64,000 nt of DNA, taken from Desulfonatronum sp. SC1. Lineage in GTDB: Bacteria > Desulfobacterota > Desulfovibrionia > Desulfovibrionales > Desulfonatronaceae. Below are positions 43,300-52,441 of this stretch, one piece after another (position 1 is the stretch's first letter; the number at the start of each line of letters is the position of its first letter). Below the pieces are notes generated by a model. That model was given only the letters and a program-made list of their open reading frames with translations, did no database searches and had not been told where the DNA came from. The stretch covers positions 1-64,000 of the forward strand of contig NZ_PZKN01000006.1 of assembly GCF_003046795.1 (NCBI RefSeq), read 5' to 3'. The translations under genes and the position numbers were made by a program.

Positions 43300-44265
43300 T
43301 CAGCTTCCGGGAGATATGTTGACGAGTGAAGAGTCGCAGAATTGGTTCCAGGGCAGCTCGGCCAGAGGGATGAATCCATTTTCTCGGGCCAGACAATCCA
43401 GATGGATCAGCGAGAGAGGCGCCAGGGTCAAGTCCGGCTCGGCGTCGTGCTCGGTCAGGTCCAGACAGTTGAAGTAGCGATTGCACTGGCTGCAAGCGTA
43501 GAACCGTTCGCCTCGACGCTCGGCGGAGGCGTAATACAACAGGCCGTCGGGTTCCGTGTCGCCGCAATGTGGGCATTTGGAGCGCAGAAAGCGCCATTGG
43601 TGCGCACAGAGTGAACAGTGCAGCCAGAGTTGTCCGCTTTTGGAAACAAGATATTCCGAGGGCTCCGGAGCCTTGGGGCGGAGCAGGGCCATATCCGGGC
43701 GGGATCCGCAGATCGGGCAATTTCCTTTAGACCATGGCGTGTCCGCGATGAGCGGCCCAAGCAGTTCGGCCGCCCGCTGGATGCACGTTTTGAGGATCTC
43801 CATGCCGGCGAAGCTGAAGGTCCGCTCCGAAATGCCCAAAGTCGCCGAGAATCGGTCGAGGGCTTCCGCGTCGTCGTTGGCCAGCATGTTCAGCAAGGCG
43901 TCCACCAGTTCGGGGCTTTGGGCGAAAGCGGATTCCAGTATCCGAAGTTCGTCGGCGATGCCGGGAAGGGAGCGGATCAGTTCCGGCATCATCCAGGAGG
44001 CTGCCTGTCGGTAGGCCTCGCGCAAGAGTTCAGGGCCGACGTCGGCCAGTAGGGGAACTCCCTGGGTGAATTGATCCGGGTCGTGAACGATGTCGCTGAT
44101 CGACTCCAAATCCAAATTTTTTCCGCATTCGATCCGGGCAGCGGAGAGTTTGCCGAAAGCCTTGGCAATCTCGGCGGAATAGGGAACTTCGTTCTTGGAG
44201 TGTTTGGCGCTTGGATGGGATTCGGCAACCTTTTCGGCGGGGATGGCGTTCCGCGAATCGAGCAT
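43300..44265 (-). CDS. fdhE: Formate dehydrogenase accessory protein FdhE
   Basis: The 321-residue protein has a helical N-terminal half and a C-terminal half with four CxxC zinc/iron sites: CPICGSRP, CSLCAHQW, CPHCGDTE and CSQCNRYF. FdhE binds formate dehydrogenase during assembly and proofreads its maturation before export. I chose ATG 44265, preceded by AAGGAAC, over the longer frame from 44337. It follows fdhB by 114 bases. Confidence 0.93.
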   Translation of the reverse strand: MLDSRNAIPAEKVAESHPSAKHSKNEVPYSAEIAKAFGKLSAARIECGKNLDLESISDIVHDPDQFTQGVPLLADVGPELLREAYRQAASWMMPELIRSLPGIADELRILESAFAQSPELVDALLNMLANDDAEALDRFSATLGISERTFSFAGMEILKTCIQRAAELLGPLIADTPWSKGNCPICGSRPDMALLRPKAPEPSEYLVSKSGQLWLHCSLCAHQWRFLRSKCPHCGDTEPDGLLYYASAERRGERFYACSQCNRYFNCLDLTEHDAEPDLTLAPLSLIHLDCLARENGFIPLAELPWNQFCDSSLVNISPGS

Positions 44266-44379
44266 GGGTGTTCCTTCTCTCGGTGTTTGTTCTTGGTGAT
44301 TTCGTTGCTGATCGGCATGGCGGAAGGGGGCGGTCAAGCCGCTCCCTTCCGCTTTTTTGATCGTGTATCAGGACGGTGA

Positions 44380-45093
44380 TCAGGCCGACATGCGCCGCAC
44401 GGGCGAAGCCAGTTTTTCCAGAAACGCCTTCCGAGTGACGGGCCCGGACTCGCGCCCGGCGTATTGATGGTATCTGGATCGAGGCAGAGTCACCAGATAG
44501 ATGACCCGCAAATCAGCCCGGTCCAACAACTGGGCCTGGGGGTGCTCCCGCTTGACGCGTTCCAGCCGGGCGTCGGCCAGGGACAACATCTCTTCGCGCT
44601 CGCCGAAGTTCATGGTCCCCGTGGGACAGACCTTGACGCAGGCGGGCTGCATGCCGGCCTGAATCCGATCGATGCACATGTCGCACTTGGTGATCAGTCC
44701 GGTTTCCTCGTCCAGCCTGGGGACATCGTAGGGGCAGGATTCCCGGATCGTCTGAAAGTCCAAGCCTTTGGTCTTGTCCGTGAAGAGTACCGCGCCACTC
44801 GCCTCGTCGTGCAGGATGGCCGTGTCGTCGAACATGTCGCCGGCCATCTTGCAGGGAGGATACACGCAGTGTCGGCACTGATCCGGAAAGAACAGCCAGT
44901 GGATCCGGTCGTCGATCTTATGCTCGCTGAAGCGGACCAGCTTGAAGTTGAACGGGGTGAAGTCGGGAGGGTTCTGGTGCGTGCCGCGCTGTTTCGTCGG
45001 CACGGCCTTGTGTCCCTTCCATTCCTTGCACGCGACCTGGCAACCGCGACAGGCCGTGCACCGGGATGTATCGATGAAGATCGTCTTAGCCAT
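44380..45093 (-). CDS. fdhB: Formate dehydrogenase beta subunit (four [4Fe-4S] clusters)
   Basis: The 237-residue protein has the beta-subunit cysteine groups CTACRGCQVACKEWKG, CRHCVYPPCK, CDMCIDRIQAGMQPACVKVCP and a further Cys in RESCPYD. It transfers electrons from the alpha subunit to periplasmic cytochrome c3-type acceptors. It has no signal or membrane anchor, so it is expected to travel out with FdhA through the Tat system, as in the soluble FdhAB of Desulfovibrio. Confidence 0.95.
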   Translation of the reverse strand: MAKTIFIDTSRCTACRGCQVACKEWKGHKAVPTKQRGTHQNPPDFTPFNFKLVRFSEHKIDDRIHWLFFPDQCRHCVYPPCKMAGDMFDDTAILHDEASGAVLFTDKTKGLDFQTIRESCPYDVPRLDEETGLITKCDMCIDRIQAGMQPACVKVCPTGTMNFGEREEMLSLADARLERVKREHPQAQLLDRADLRVIYLVTLPRSRYHQYAGRESGPVTRKAFLEKLASPVRRMSA

Positions 45094-45159
45094 CGTTTGT
45101 CTCCTGTGAACGCGGCGGACATTCTCGTCCGCCGCGGATATGTCGAATGGATGCGCCGG

Positions 45160-48100
45160 TTAGACGGACAGCTCCGTCACTTTGTCCGCCTTGCGGATGT
45201 TCACCAGGCAGGCCTTGTATTCCGGGATGGTCACGTTTGGATCGTAGGCCGGGACCGTGAGCCGGTTCACGGCGTCGCCCACGCCCGGGGTCATGAAGCC
45301 GAAGCAGAAGGGCATGAACACCAGGTGCGTGGTCTTGCCCTGGATGTTGAAGGGCGAGATGCGCACCGTGACCATGGCGATGGCCTCCATGCTCCCCCGG
45401 ATGCTTTCCACGATCACCGGATCGCCGTTGGCGATTCCGAGCTCCTTGGCCAGTTCATGGCTGACTTCGACGTATTGCTGCGGCTCGGCTTCCAGGAGGG
45501 CCGGCGTGTTTCGGGTGTCGGAGCCGCTGCACCAGTGCTCGGTCAGACAGCCCGTGGTGAGTACGATGGGGTATTTGGGATCGGCATTCGGGGCGATGAC
45601 GTCCATGTCCGTGGTGCTGATCTTCATGCAGGGGTTGTGCATCTGCTTGGAGAAGGGATGCGCCGCAACCGGGGTTTCGGCCGGCTCGTAGTGCTCGGGC
45701 AGCGGCCCGTCCACCCTGCCTGGTCCGTACATGGCCCCGTGGCCTTCCACCTGCATGATGAACGGGTACTTGCCGTTCTCGTGGGCCATGGGCGGCCAGG
45801 GACCGTCGGGCACGTCGCCCACCCATTTGTCGCCTTCCCAGGCGATGACCACCTTTTCCGGGTTGAGTGGTTTGCCGTTGAGGTCCACGGAGGCCCGATT
45901 GTACAGGATGCGCCGGTTCACCGGCCAACACCAGGCGAAGTTGGGAAACAGGCCTATCTTGGCCTGTAAGGACGTCTGGGTCAGATCGCGACGCTTGGCG
46001 AGGTTGCCGTCGTTGGTGTATCCGCCTGCGTAGAGCCAATTCAGACTGACGGTGGACCCGTCGGCGGTGAGGAAGGCGAAGCTGGGCACTTGGTCGCCTT
46101 TTTTGAACTGCCTGCCGTTGACCTCGACGTCCCGGGTGAACCAGCCGTTGGTCTTCCTGGCGATGTAGTTCGGGTCATAGTCCTTGGGCCAGTCCAGGTT
46201 CAGGATGGGTTCTGGGAATGCGCCTTCTTCCTTGGCATAGAGGTCCCGGACCCGGTTCATGATGTCCACGACCATTTTGCCCATGGGCACGCTCTGGCCT
46301 TGAGGCTCGATGGCCTTGTGGTGCCACATGTGCCAGCGGCCGGAATTGGAGATGGTCCCGTCTTTTTCGCCGCGCTGGCAGGAGGGCAGCAGAAAGACCT
46401 CGGTCTTCACGCTCTTGGGGTCAACGCCCGGCCGCCTCCAGAAACTGCTGGTCTCGGTGTCGAACAGTTCGGCCACCACCAGCCAGTCCAGGTTGTCCAT
46501 GGATTTGCGGACCTTGTGGGTGTGGGGCATGGTCTGGGCCGGGTTGTGTCCGTAGATGAAGCCGCCCTTGACCTTGCCCGCGTACATCGCGTCGAACATG
46601 AAGGCCGAGGAATAGTCCTTGCCCGGTTCGATCTTCGGCAGCCAGCCGTAGCCAAAGCCGTTTTCCTTGGTGGCGGCCTCGCCGAACCAACCCTTGAGCA
46701 GGCTGGTTACGTATTTTGGCCGGTTCTGCCACCAGTTGGCGCTCTTGGGGTCGTTGGACTTGGGCGTGTTCGCGGTCAGGTAGTCGTCCAGGGTTTGCCA
46801 ATTGGCGTTGGGCATGGCGTTGTAGCCGGGGATGATGTGCCAGAGCAGGGCGTGGTCCGTGGAACCCTGGACATTGGGCTCCCCGCGCAGGGCGTTGATC
46901 GCTCCGCCGGCTTTGCCGATGTTGCCCAGCAAGAGCTGCACGATGGCCGAGAGGCGGATATTTTGGCAGCCCACGGTGTGCTGAGTCCAGCCCAGGGCGT
47001 ACATCATTGTTCCGGCCTTGCCCGGCTGGCCCGTGGCCGCGTAGGCTTTGTAGACCTTGAGCAGATTGTCCTGGGATACCCCGGTGATTTCCGAAACCTT
47101 GTCCAGGGTGTAGCGGTCATAATGGGTCTTCATGATCTGGAAGACCGAGCGGGGGTTGGCCAGGGTCGTGTCGCGCTGGGGCACGCCCTTGTCGTCCAGG
47201 GCAAAGGCCCATTTTTTCTGGTCGTATTTTTTCGTCGCCGGGTCGTAGCCCGAGAACATGCCGTCCTTGAAATCAAAGTCCTGGCCCACGACAAAGGCGG
47301 CGTTGGTGTAGTTGAACACGTAGTCCTTGTCGTAGAGATCATTGTCCAGAATGTACTTGACCATGCCCGCCAGGAAGGGGATGTCCGTGCCTGATCGCAG
47401 GGGCACGTGAAAGTCGCACCGAGCCGAGGTTCTGGTGAAGCGGGGGTCGACGTGCATGACCACGGCCCCGGCGTCCTTGGCCTTGAGGACCCATTTGAAG
47501 GAGATTGGATGGTGCTCCGCGCAATTGGAGCCCATGATCAGGATGGCGTCCGCATTCTTGATGTCCACCCAGTGATTCGTCATCGCGCCGCGTCCGAACG
47601 ACTCTGCCAGAGCCGGTACAGTGGCGCTGTGTCAGACCCGGGCCTGGTGGTCGATATAGACCCCCCCCAAGGCTCTGAACATTTGATGCTTCAGGGCGCA
47701 CTCCTCGTTGTCCAATTGGGAGCCGCCCAGGTGAAAGATGGATTCGACGCGATTCACGGTTCGGCCCTGGGCGTCCTTCCCGATGAAGTCCTTGTCCCGG
47801 GTGTCCTTGACCAGTCGGGCGATGCGATCCAGGACGAAATTCCAGTCCTTTTCCTCCCATTTGTCCGCGCCGGGAGCCCGGTACAGGGGTTTCAAGATGC
47901 GTTTCTCGTTGTTGTGCATGGAGAGCATGGCCGCGCCCTTGGCGCAGAGCGAACCCTCGCTCACGGGATAGTCCGGGTCCCCCTCCACGTTGATCAGCTT
48001 GCCGTCCCGGACGTGCATCAGCACGTTACAGCCGCAGGAACAGAAATGGCAGATGGAAATGACTTCCTTGGCCCCCTCGATTTTCAAGCCCGCCGCATAG

Positions 48101-48198
48101 GCCTGAACCGGCTTGACGTCGAAACCGAGACGGGCCAGGGACATCCCGGCCACTCCCGCCCCGGTCATTTTCATGAACCCTCTGCGCGAAAGTTCCAT
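45160..48198 (-). CDS. fdhA: Selenocysteine formate dehydrogenase alpha subunit (W/Mo-bisPGD)
   Basis: The full protein is 1012 residues if the in-frame TGA at 47632-47634 is read as selenocysteine (residue 189); a conventional reading would split it in two. The context, DHQARV-Sec-HSATVPAL, is the Sec site of formate dehydrogenases. The N terminus has a Tat signal (LSRRGFMKMTGAG), then a [4Fe-4S] site CHFCSCGC...SLCAKG and the molybdopterin domains. A hairpin just after the TGA can serve as the SECIS. It oxidises formate or reduces CO2 in the periplasm, with W or Mo bound to Sec189. AAGGAGG precedes ATG 48198. Confidence 0.96.
47600..47634 (-). promoter_or_regulatory. Selenocysteine TGA codon and putative SECIS hairpin of fdhA
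   Basis: The TGA occupies 47632-47634. About 20 bases further along the mRNA, CTCT-GGC-AGAG (47602-47612) forms the apical stem-loop expected of a bacterial SECIS bound by SelB. The lower stem is imperfect by eye. Confidence 0.7.
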
Positions 48199-48270
48199 AC
48201 TTACCTCCTTGAAATGTGAACACGGACAGACATTCGCCAAACGCGGAAACCCGTTCCCGCGCAATCAATT

Positions 48271-48286
48271 ATGTCTATCGTGACAT
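48271..48286. promoter_or_regulatory. Inverted repeat upstream of fdhA, candidate operator
   Basis: ATGTC-N6-GACAT lies 73 bases before the fdhA start in an AT-rich region (48265-48385). A minus-strand TTGACA lies about 25 bases upstream of it. The dyad could be a regulator site, for example of a ModE-like or CRP-type protein; the regulator is not known. Confidence 0.4.
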
Positions 48287-48385
48287 GACAAAAAGGCTGT
48301 GTCAATAATTTAGTTTATTTATTTTGGCATGTTGTATATATTTTTTTTAGCACATATCAAGAGTGTGCTCGGCGCATCAGAGCAT

Positions 48386-48838
48386 TCAGGCGCGTTTTTT
48401 TGCGTTTACGAGGGGGGCGGAGGATGGAGGGTCGTCTTGTGGGGAAGGTGTTTCAGCGTAGCTCTTGACGGGCCAGGGGAATAACGCTCCGGCGAGGTCC
48501 AGCGCGGAGCGTTCCACGGCGTCGAACCAGAGTAAAAAGCAGTTGCGTAGGAGTACGGCGAAAGGGGTGAGGCGGCAGCCGTCGCATTTATGCCCCGGAT
48601 ATTCGACGAGTTGAACGCCGAGGGCTTTTTCCGAGGCCTTTATCTTGCCCCAGGCGGCCCGGTAGGACATGCCCATGGCCTTGGCGGCTTTCTTGATCGA
48701 CCCATGCTTCTGGATCATGTCCAGAAGCATGGCTCTGCCGGTGCCGAAGAAAACGGTTTTGTCGTCCTCTTCAAGCCAGATGTGCAGGCGTACGGTGGGG
48801 CGGTGCCTCTTTACGTCGTCCGTTGTCGGCGACTCCAT
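48386..48838 (-). CDS. ModE-like winged-helix regulator (N-terminal domain only)
   Basis: The 150-residue protein has the LysR-type winged helix of ModE: GRAMLLDMIQKHGSIKKAA, MGMSYRAAWGKIKASEKALG and CRLTPFAVLLRN. It lacks the C-terminal TOBE molybdate-binding domains of E. coli ModE, so it must sense oxyanion otherwise or not at all. A CxxCR pair (HKCDGCRLT) sits in the wing. It follows the HEAT-repeat gene by three bases and precedes fdhA, so it may control formate dehydrogenase and aldehyde oxidoreductase genes. Confidence 0.85.
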   Translation of the reverse strand: MESPTTDDVKRHRPTVRLHIWLEEDDKTVFFGTGRAMLLDMIQKHGSIKKAAKAMGMSYRAAWGKIKASEKALGVQLVEYPGHKCDGCRLTPFAVLLRNCFLLWFDAVERSALDLAGALFPWPVKSYAETPSPQDDPPSSAPLVNAKKRA

Positions 48839-48841
48839 GGA

Positions 48842-49987
48842 TCAACAACCGGCAACGCATCTTGGCGGACGTTTGCTTTTGATCCGTTTGAGGCTGCGTA
48901 CAGCGGCTTTTTTGACCGTTGTCGCTTCGGAGCGGGTTGTGAAGTGCAGTTGGGCGTGGGCGTCGTCGAGGTTCATGTAGCCCAAGGCGCAGACCGCGAA
49001 GTAGCGGATGCTTTCATTGCCGTCGCGCAACGCTTCCAGAAGGGATTCTCGCGGCAGGAGGTTGAAGCAGGCCGTGACCCAGGCGGCTTTGTGCGTCAGC
49101 TCCTTTTTGGCGAATTGGCAGAGCGCGCTCAAGCGCTTGAGCGTCGCGGCCGTTCCGCCGTATCCCAGGGCCATGGCGGCTTGGGCCCGAACGTCCGGGT
49201 CCGGGTCGTCGCAAGCCTCGATCATGGCCACCGTTGCCAGGGGCGAGGAGAATTGGTGCAGCAAGGAGAGCATGCGCTGTTTGGCCTCGCCTTGGGCATG
49301 GGGCAGGGCGTCCAGGAGCGGACGCAGGTTGGACGGGTCGTGCCAGCGCGACAGGGACCAGGCGGCCATGGCCTTGACCCGCTGAGATTCATCCCGCAGT
49401 GCTTCGCGCAGCAACGGGGCGGCTTCCCTGAACCCCAACCTGCCGAGGGCGTTCGCCGCCACGGAGCGGACCTGAAAGTGTTCGTCCCGCAGAGCGCGGG
49501 ACAAAGGCAGCAGGGTTCGTTCACCGCCTCTGGAGCTGATGCAGAAGACGCTTTCCCGGCGAATTCGCCAGTCATCGTCACCCAGCATCCGGATAAACGG
49601 CTCAATGCCCACGGACAGCCAACGCAGCGTGCGGACAGCGGCTAGGCGGACGTTGGCTTCCGGATGCTCCAGAAGGCTGGAAACCATCGGCACGGCCAGC
49701 GGCGGTCGGATCTGCTTGAAAGCCTCCAGGATGCCCGTGTGTCGAAGGCTCCAGGGCGAGGACGCGAGGATTTCCAGCAAATAGGGAACGACGGGATCGC
49801 CGAGTCTGGTCAGGCGGGATTCTCCTCGGAAACGCTGAATCAATTCCGGGGAGTCCAGCAATTCCAGAGCGGCTTGCAACTCTTCCCGTTGTTCCGGACA
49901 AAGGTCGGCCGACTCGTCCCTGAAGGAGACGTCAGGTGTGTTCGGGTCGAGAAAGGACGATGGGCATTGGCTGGGATAACGGCTCAT
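48842..49987 (-). CDS. HEAT-repeat protein in the aldehyde oxidoreductase cluster
   Basis: The 381-residue soluble protein is made of about nine HEAT/PBS-lyase-like repeats, for example ANVRLAAVRTLRWLSVG, FQVRSVAANALGRLGFREA, QRVKAMAAWSLSRWHD, PDVRAQAAMALGYGG and ESIRYFAVCALGYMN. It is probably a scaffold or chaperone. It sits 25 bases after xdhC and three before the ModE-like gene, so it belongs to the same transcription unit. The specific partner is unknown. Confidence 0.85.
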   Translation of the reverse strand: MSRYPSQCPSSFLDPNTPDVSFRDESADLCPEQREELQAALELLDSPELIQRFRGESRLTRLGDPVVPYLLEILASSPWSLRHTGILEAFKQIRPPLAVPMVSSLLEHPEANVRLAAVRTLRWLSVGIEPFIRMLGDDDWRIRRESVFCISSRGGERTLLPLSRALRDEHFQVRSVAANALGRLGFREAAPLLREALRDESQRVKAMAAWSLSRWHDPSNLRPLLDALPHAQGEAKQRMLSLLHQFSSPLATVAMIEACDDPDPDVRAQAAMALGYGGTAATLKRLSALCQFAKKELTHKAAWVTACFNLLPRESLLEALRDGNESIRYFAVCALGYMNLDDAHAQLHFTTRSEATTVKKAAVRSLKRIKSKRPPRCVAGC

Positions 49988-50012
49988 AATGTTCTCCTCG
50001 CTTTTTTGGGTG

Positions 50013-51095
50013 TCATGTTCGGTCTTTCATTGACGCGCGGAAGCTGACCAACTCGGCCACGATGCTCAGGGCGATCTCGGCCGGGGTTTCGGCATGGATG
50101 TCCAGCCCCACGGGGCAGCGCACGCAGCTCAGATCCGCCTCCTTGAAGCCCTGTTTGCGCAAGGACTCATAGATCTTGTCCCGTTTGCGGCGGCTGCCGA
50201 TCATGCCGATGTAGCAAGGCTCGGTTCGCAGGGCCTGGGCCAGGACGTCCATGTCGTATTTGTGGCCACGGGTGATGATCACCACGTAGCTGTTCGGATC
50301 GATGCGCTTCGGGTCCAGGGCTTCGGCCATGTCTTCAGGCACATGCACGGCGGCGGCCCGAGGAAAGCGCTCGCGGTTGGCGAACTCGGGCCGGTCGTCG
50401 TAGACCTCCACCCGGAAGTCCACCTGATGGGCCAGGGCGGCGACCTCCTTGGAAACATGGCCCGCGCCGAACAGGTGAATCGTGCCGGAGGCGAGCACCG
50501 GCTCAATCACGACCCGATCGTTCTCCCGCTCGTCCTCTATGGTAAACATCGTTGGACATCGCTCGGCCATGGCCGTCTCCAGCAGGGGAAGCAGGAGGTT
50601 GTGGTTTTCAGGTCGTCGAGGATGAAAAACCGGGCCTTCCGGCGTTTGTTCAACCAACAGACGTTCGGAGAGCAGCTGTTTTTCGTAGTCCGGCGCGTCA
50701 CGCAACAGCGTGACCAGAAGCAGTTCCTTTCCGGCATCGCGCAACCGCTCAAAGGTGTGCAGCAACGCGACGGTCTGCGCGTCGGAGGACAACGGCTCCA
50801 CCAGGATGTCCAGCACCCCGCCGCAGATCATGTCCATTTCCCGGGCGTCCTTGCCGGTCAGTTCGAAGTGTTTCAACAGGCTTTTCCCTGTGTGCAGGCT
50901 TTCCCGTCCGGCCTGGATGACCTCGGCCTCCAGCCGCCCTCCTCCGATGGTGCCCAGGATCGCGCCGTCGCGGCGCACGGCCATCCGCGTTCCCGGAGTG
51001 CGCGGCGCGGACCCGGCCAGACTGACGATGGTGGCCAGGGCCACGGGTTCGCCGGATTCCAGCAGGGCCAGGATGTCGTTTTCCAGTCGGTTCAT
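50013..51095 (-). CDS. xdhC: XdhC-family molybdenum cofactor maturation factor
   Basis: The 360-residue protein has the XdhC/CoxI N-terminal domain (VALATIVSLAGSAPRTPGTRM, GTIGGGRLEAEV) and a C-terminal Rossmann domain (HLFGAGHVSKEVAALA, VVIITRGHKYDM, YIGMIGSRRKR). XdhC proteins bind molybdopterin, promote sulfuration of the cofactor and deliver it to xanthine-oxidase-family enzymes. The client here is almost surely Mop. Its start overlaps the ligase stop by four bases. Confidence 0.92.
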   Translation of the reverse strand: MNRLENDILALLESGEPVALATIVSLAGSAPRTPGTRMAVRRDGAILGTIGGGRLEAEVIQAGRESLHTGKSLLKHFELTGKDAREMDMICGGVLDILVEPLSSDAQTVALLHTFERLRDAGKELLLVTLLRDAPDYEKQLLSERLLVEQTPEGPVFHPRRPENHNLLLPLLETAMAERCPTMFTIEDERENDRVVIEPVLASGTIHLFGAGHVSKEVAALAHQVDFRVEVYDDRPEFANRERFPRAAAVHVPEDMAEALDPKRIDPNSYVVIITRGHKYDMDVLAQALRTEPCYIGMIGSRRKRDKIYESLRKQGFKEADLSCVRCPVGLDIHAETPAEIALSIVAELVSFRASMKDRT

Positions 51096-52441
51096 GTTTT
51101 CCCCGATGAAGGTTCGATTTGCAGGCTGCGTTTGACCGGGCCGCTGAGCCGGTCCGTCGAAGCGCCCAGAGTGATCGTTCTCAGACGCAAGCCAGTTTGT
51201 TTCAGGAGTCCCGAGGCGTTCAACGCCGTTTCGACCGCTTGGCGTCGTGCCGAGCCGTCTTGGGCCTTACCGGGCTCTTCGGACGGAAAGATTTCCAGAT
51301 CCAACAGCCAGCCGTGATCGTTTCGGCGCAGAGCGGCGCGATAATTGGACAGCCAGGGCAGCGTCAGGAGGATTTCATCCAGTTCGGCCATGGAGAGGGT
51401 CCGCTGGTCGTCAATGCGGACCTGATCCCGCAGGCGTCCCTGAATCGGGCCCAGGCGAGGCAGACGGCAGCCGCACGGACACGGTTTTGTGGCCAGGGAG
51501 GCCAGATCCCCAGTTCGATAGCGCAGCAGGGGCATGGCCTGGGCGATCAGAGTGCTGATCACCACTTCGCCGTGAAGCCCGTCAGGGAGAATCCGCCCGC
51601 TGACCGGGTCGATGATTTCCACGAGCAAATCCGCGCCGCGCAGGTGGTAGCCTCGCCGTGCGGCGCATTCCACGCCGCCGCCGTATCCCGTTTCAGTCAT
51701 GCCCCAGTGGGCGAAGACCGGACAGACGAAGGCCTGTTCCACGGCCTGGCGCACGACTTGGGAGATGTGATCCGCGCTGAGCAGCACGGCGCACAGCCGC
51801 CGACCCAGGGCGGCCCTGGGATGACGGGCCATGGCCAGCACCTGGACGGGCAGGCCGACGATGACGTCAGCCTGGACGTCATGGATTGCTTCCAACGCCG
51901 CTTCAGGATCACCGGCCAGACCGTGAACCACGGCCTCACAGCCCATGCGCGGCAGTGCCTTGCTCAGCAGGTCGCCGATGCTGTCCGGCAGCTCCCCGGG
52001 CATGAACACCAGGACTCGTTGGCCGGGTTTGGTGAAGGTGCTCATGCCATGATGAAAGAAGTCCACGGTGCGCTCCAGGTCTTCTCCGGTGAAGAATATC
52101 CGTTTCGGCATGCCGCTGGTGCCGGATGTGGGCAGAGTGGTCACCCTGGAGACCTCTCCTTGGGAGACGCAGAGCATGTCCGGTGCGTGGCGGCGCAGGT
52201 CGTCGGCTGTGGTGAAGGGCAAGGCTTCCCATTGTTCACGGGAGCAGGGTCCCGCGGGAACGCGGGGAAGTCGGGAGCGATAGAACGGGCTTCTCACACG
52301 GACCCGATGGACCAAAGCCGACTTTTTCTCGTCCTGCCAGCGCTCAAGCGCCACCAAAGTCAAGGAGGGAGCCCTTGAGCGGCCCGCTCCAATTTGCTTC
52401 GCAACCCATTCGTCCAGCGGGGTGATGGGCGTGGTCAGCAT
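51092..52441 (-). CDS. AMP-forming acyl-CoA ligase-like enzyme of the Mop cluster (DVU_1553-type)
   Basis: The 449-residue protein resembles phenylacetate-CoA ligase (PaaK/CapK group): TLPTSGTSGMPKRIFFTGEDL is the AMP-binding P-loop, HWGMTETGYGGG the A5 motif, and YRTGDLASL with RLGPIQGRLRDQ the hinge. These enzymes activate a carboxylic acid as its adenylate. The substrate here is unknown. I chose ATG 52441 with GAGGA upstream; the same frame is open for 1.4 kb further but only opposite the radical SAM gene. It overlaps that gene by seven bases and xdhC by four. Confidence 0.85.
   Translation of the reverse strand: MLTTPITPLDEWVAKQIGAGRSRAPSLTLVALERWQDEKKSALVHRVRVRSPFYRSRLPRVPAGPCSREQWEALPFTTADDLRRHAPDMLCVSQGEVSRVTTLPTSGTSGMPKRIFFTGEDLERTVDFFHHGMSTFTKPGQRVLVFMPGELPDSIGDLLSKALPRMGCEAVVHGLAGDPEAALEAIHDVQADVIVGLPVQVLAMARHPRAALGRRLCAVLLSADHISQVVRQAVEQAFVCPVFAHWGMTETGYGGGVECAARRGYHLRGADLLVEIIDPVSGRILPDGLHGEVVISTLIAQAMPLLRYRTGDLASLATKPCPCGCRLPRLGPIQGRLRDQVRIDDQRTLSMAELDEILLTLPWLSNYRAALRRNDHGWLLDLEIFPSEEPGKAQDGSARRQAVETALNASGLLKQTGLRLRTITLGASTDRLSGPVKRSLQIEPSSGKT

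Noticed and set aside
45160-47583. Separate truncated formate dehydrogenase starting at MTNHWVD
   Set aside because: The frame continues upstream through one TGA with the standard Sec context into the Fe-S and Tat-signal part, so it is one selenoprotein.
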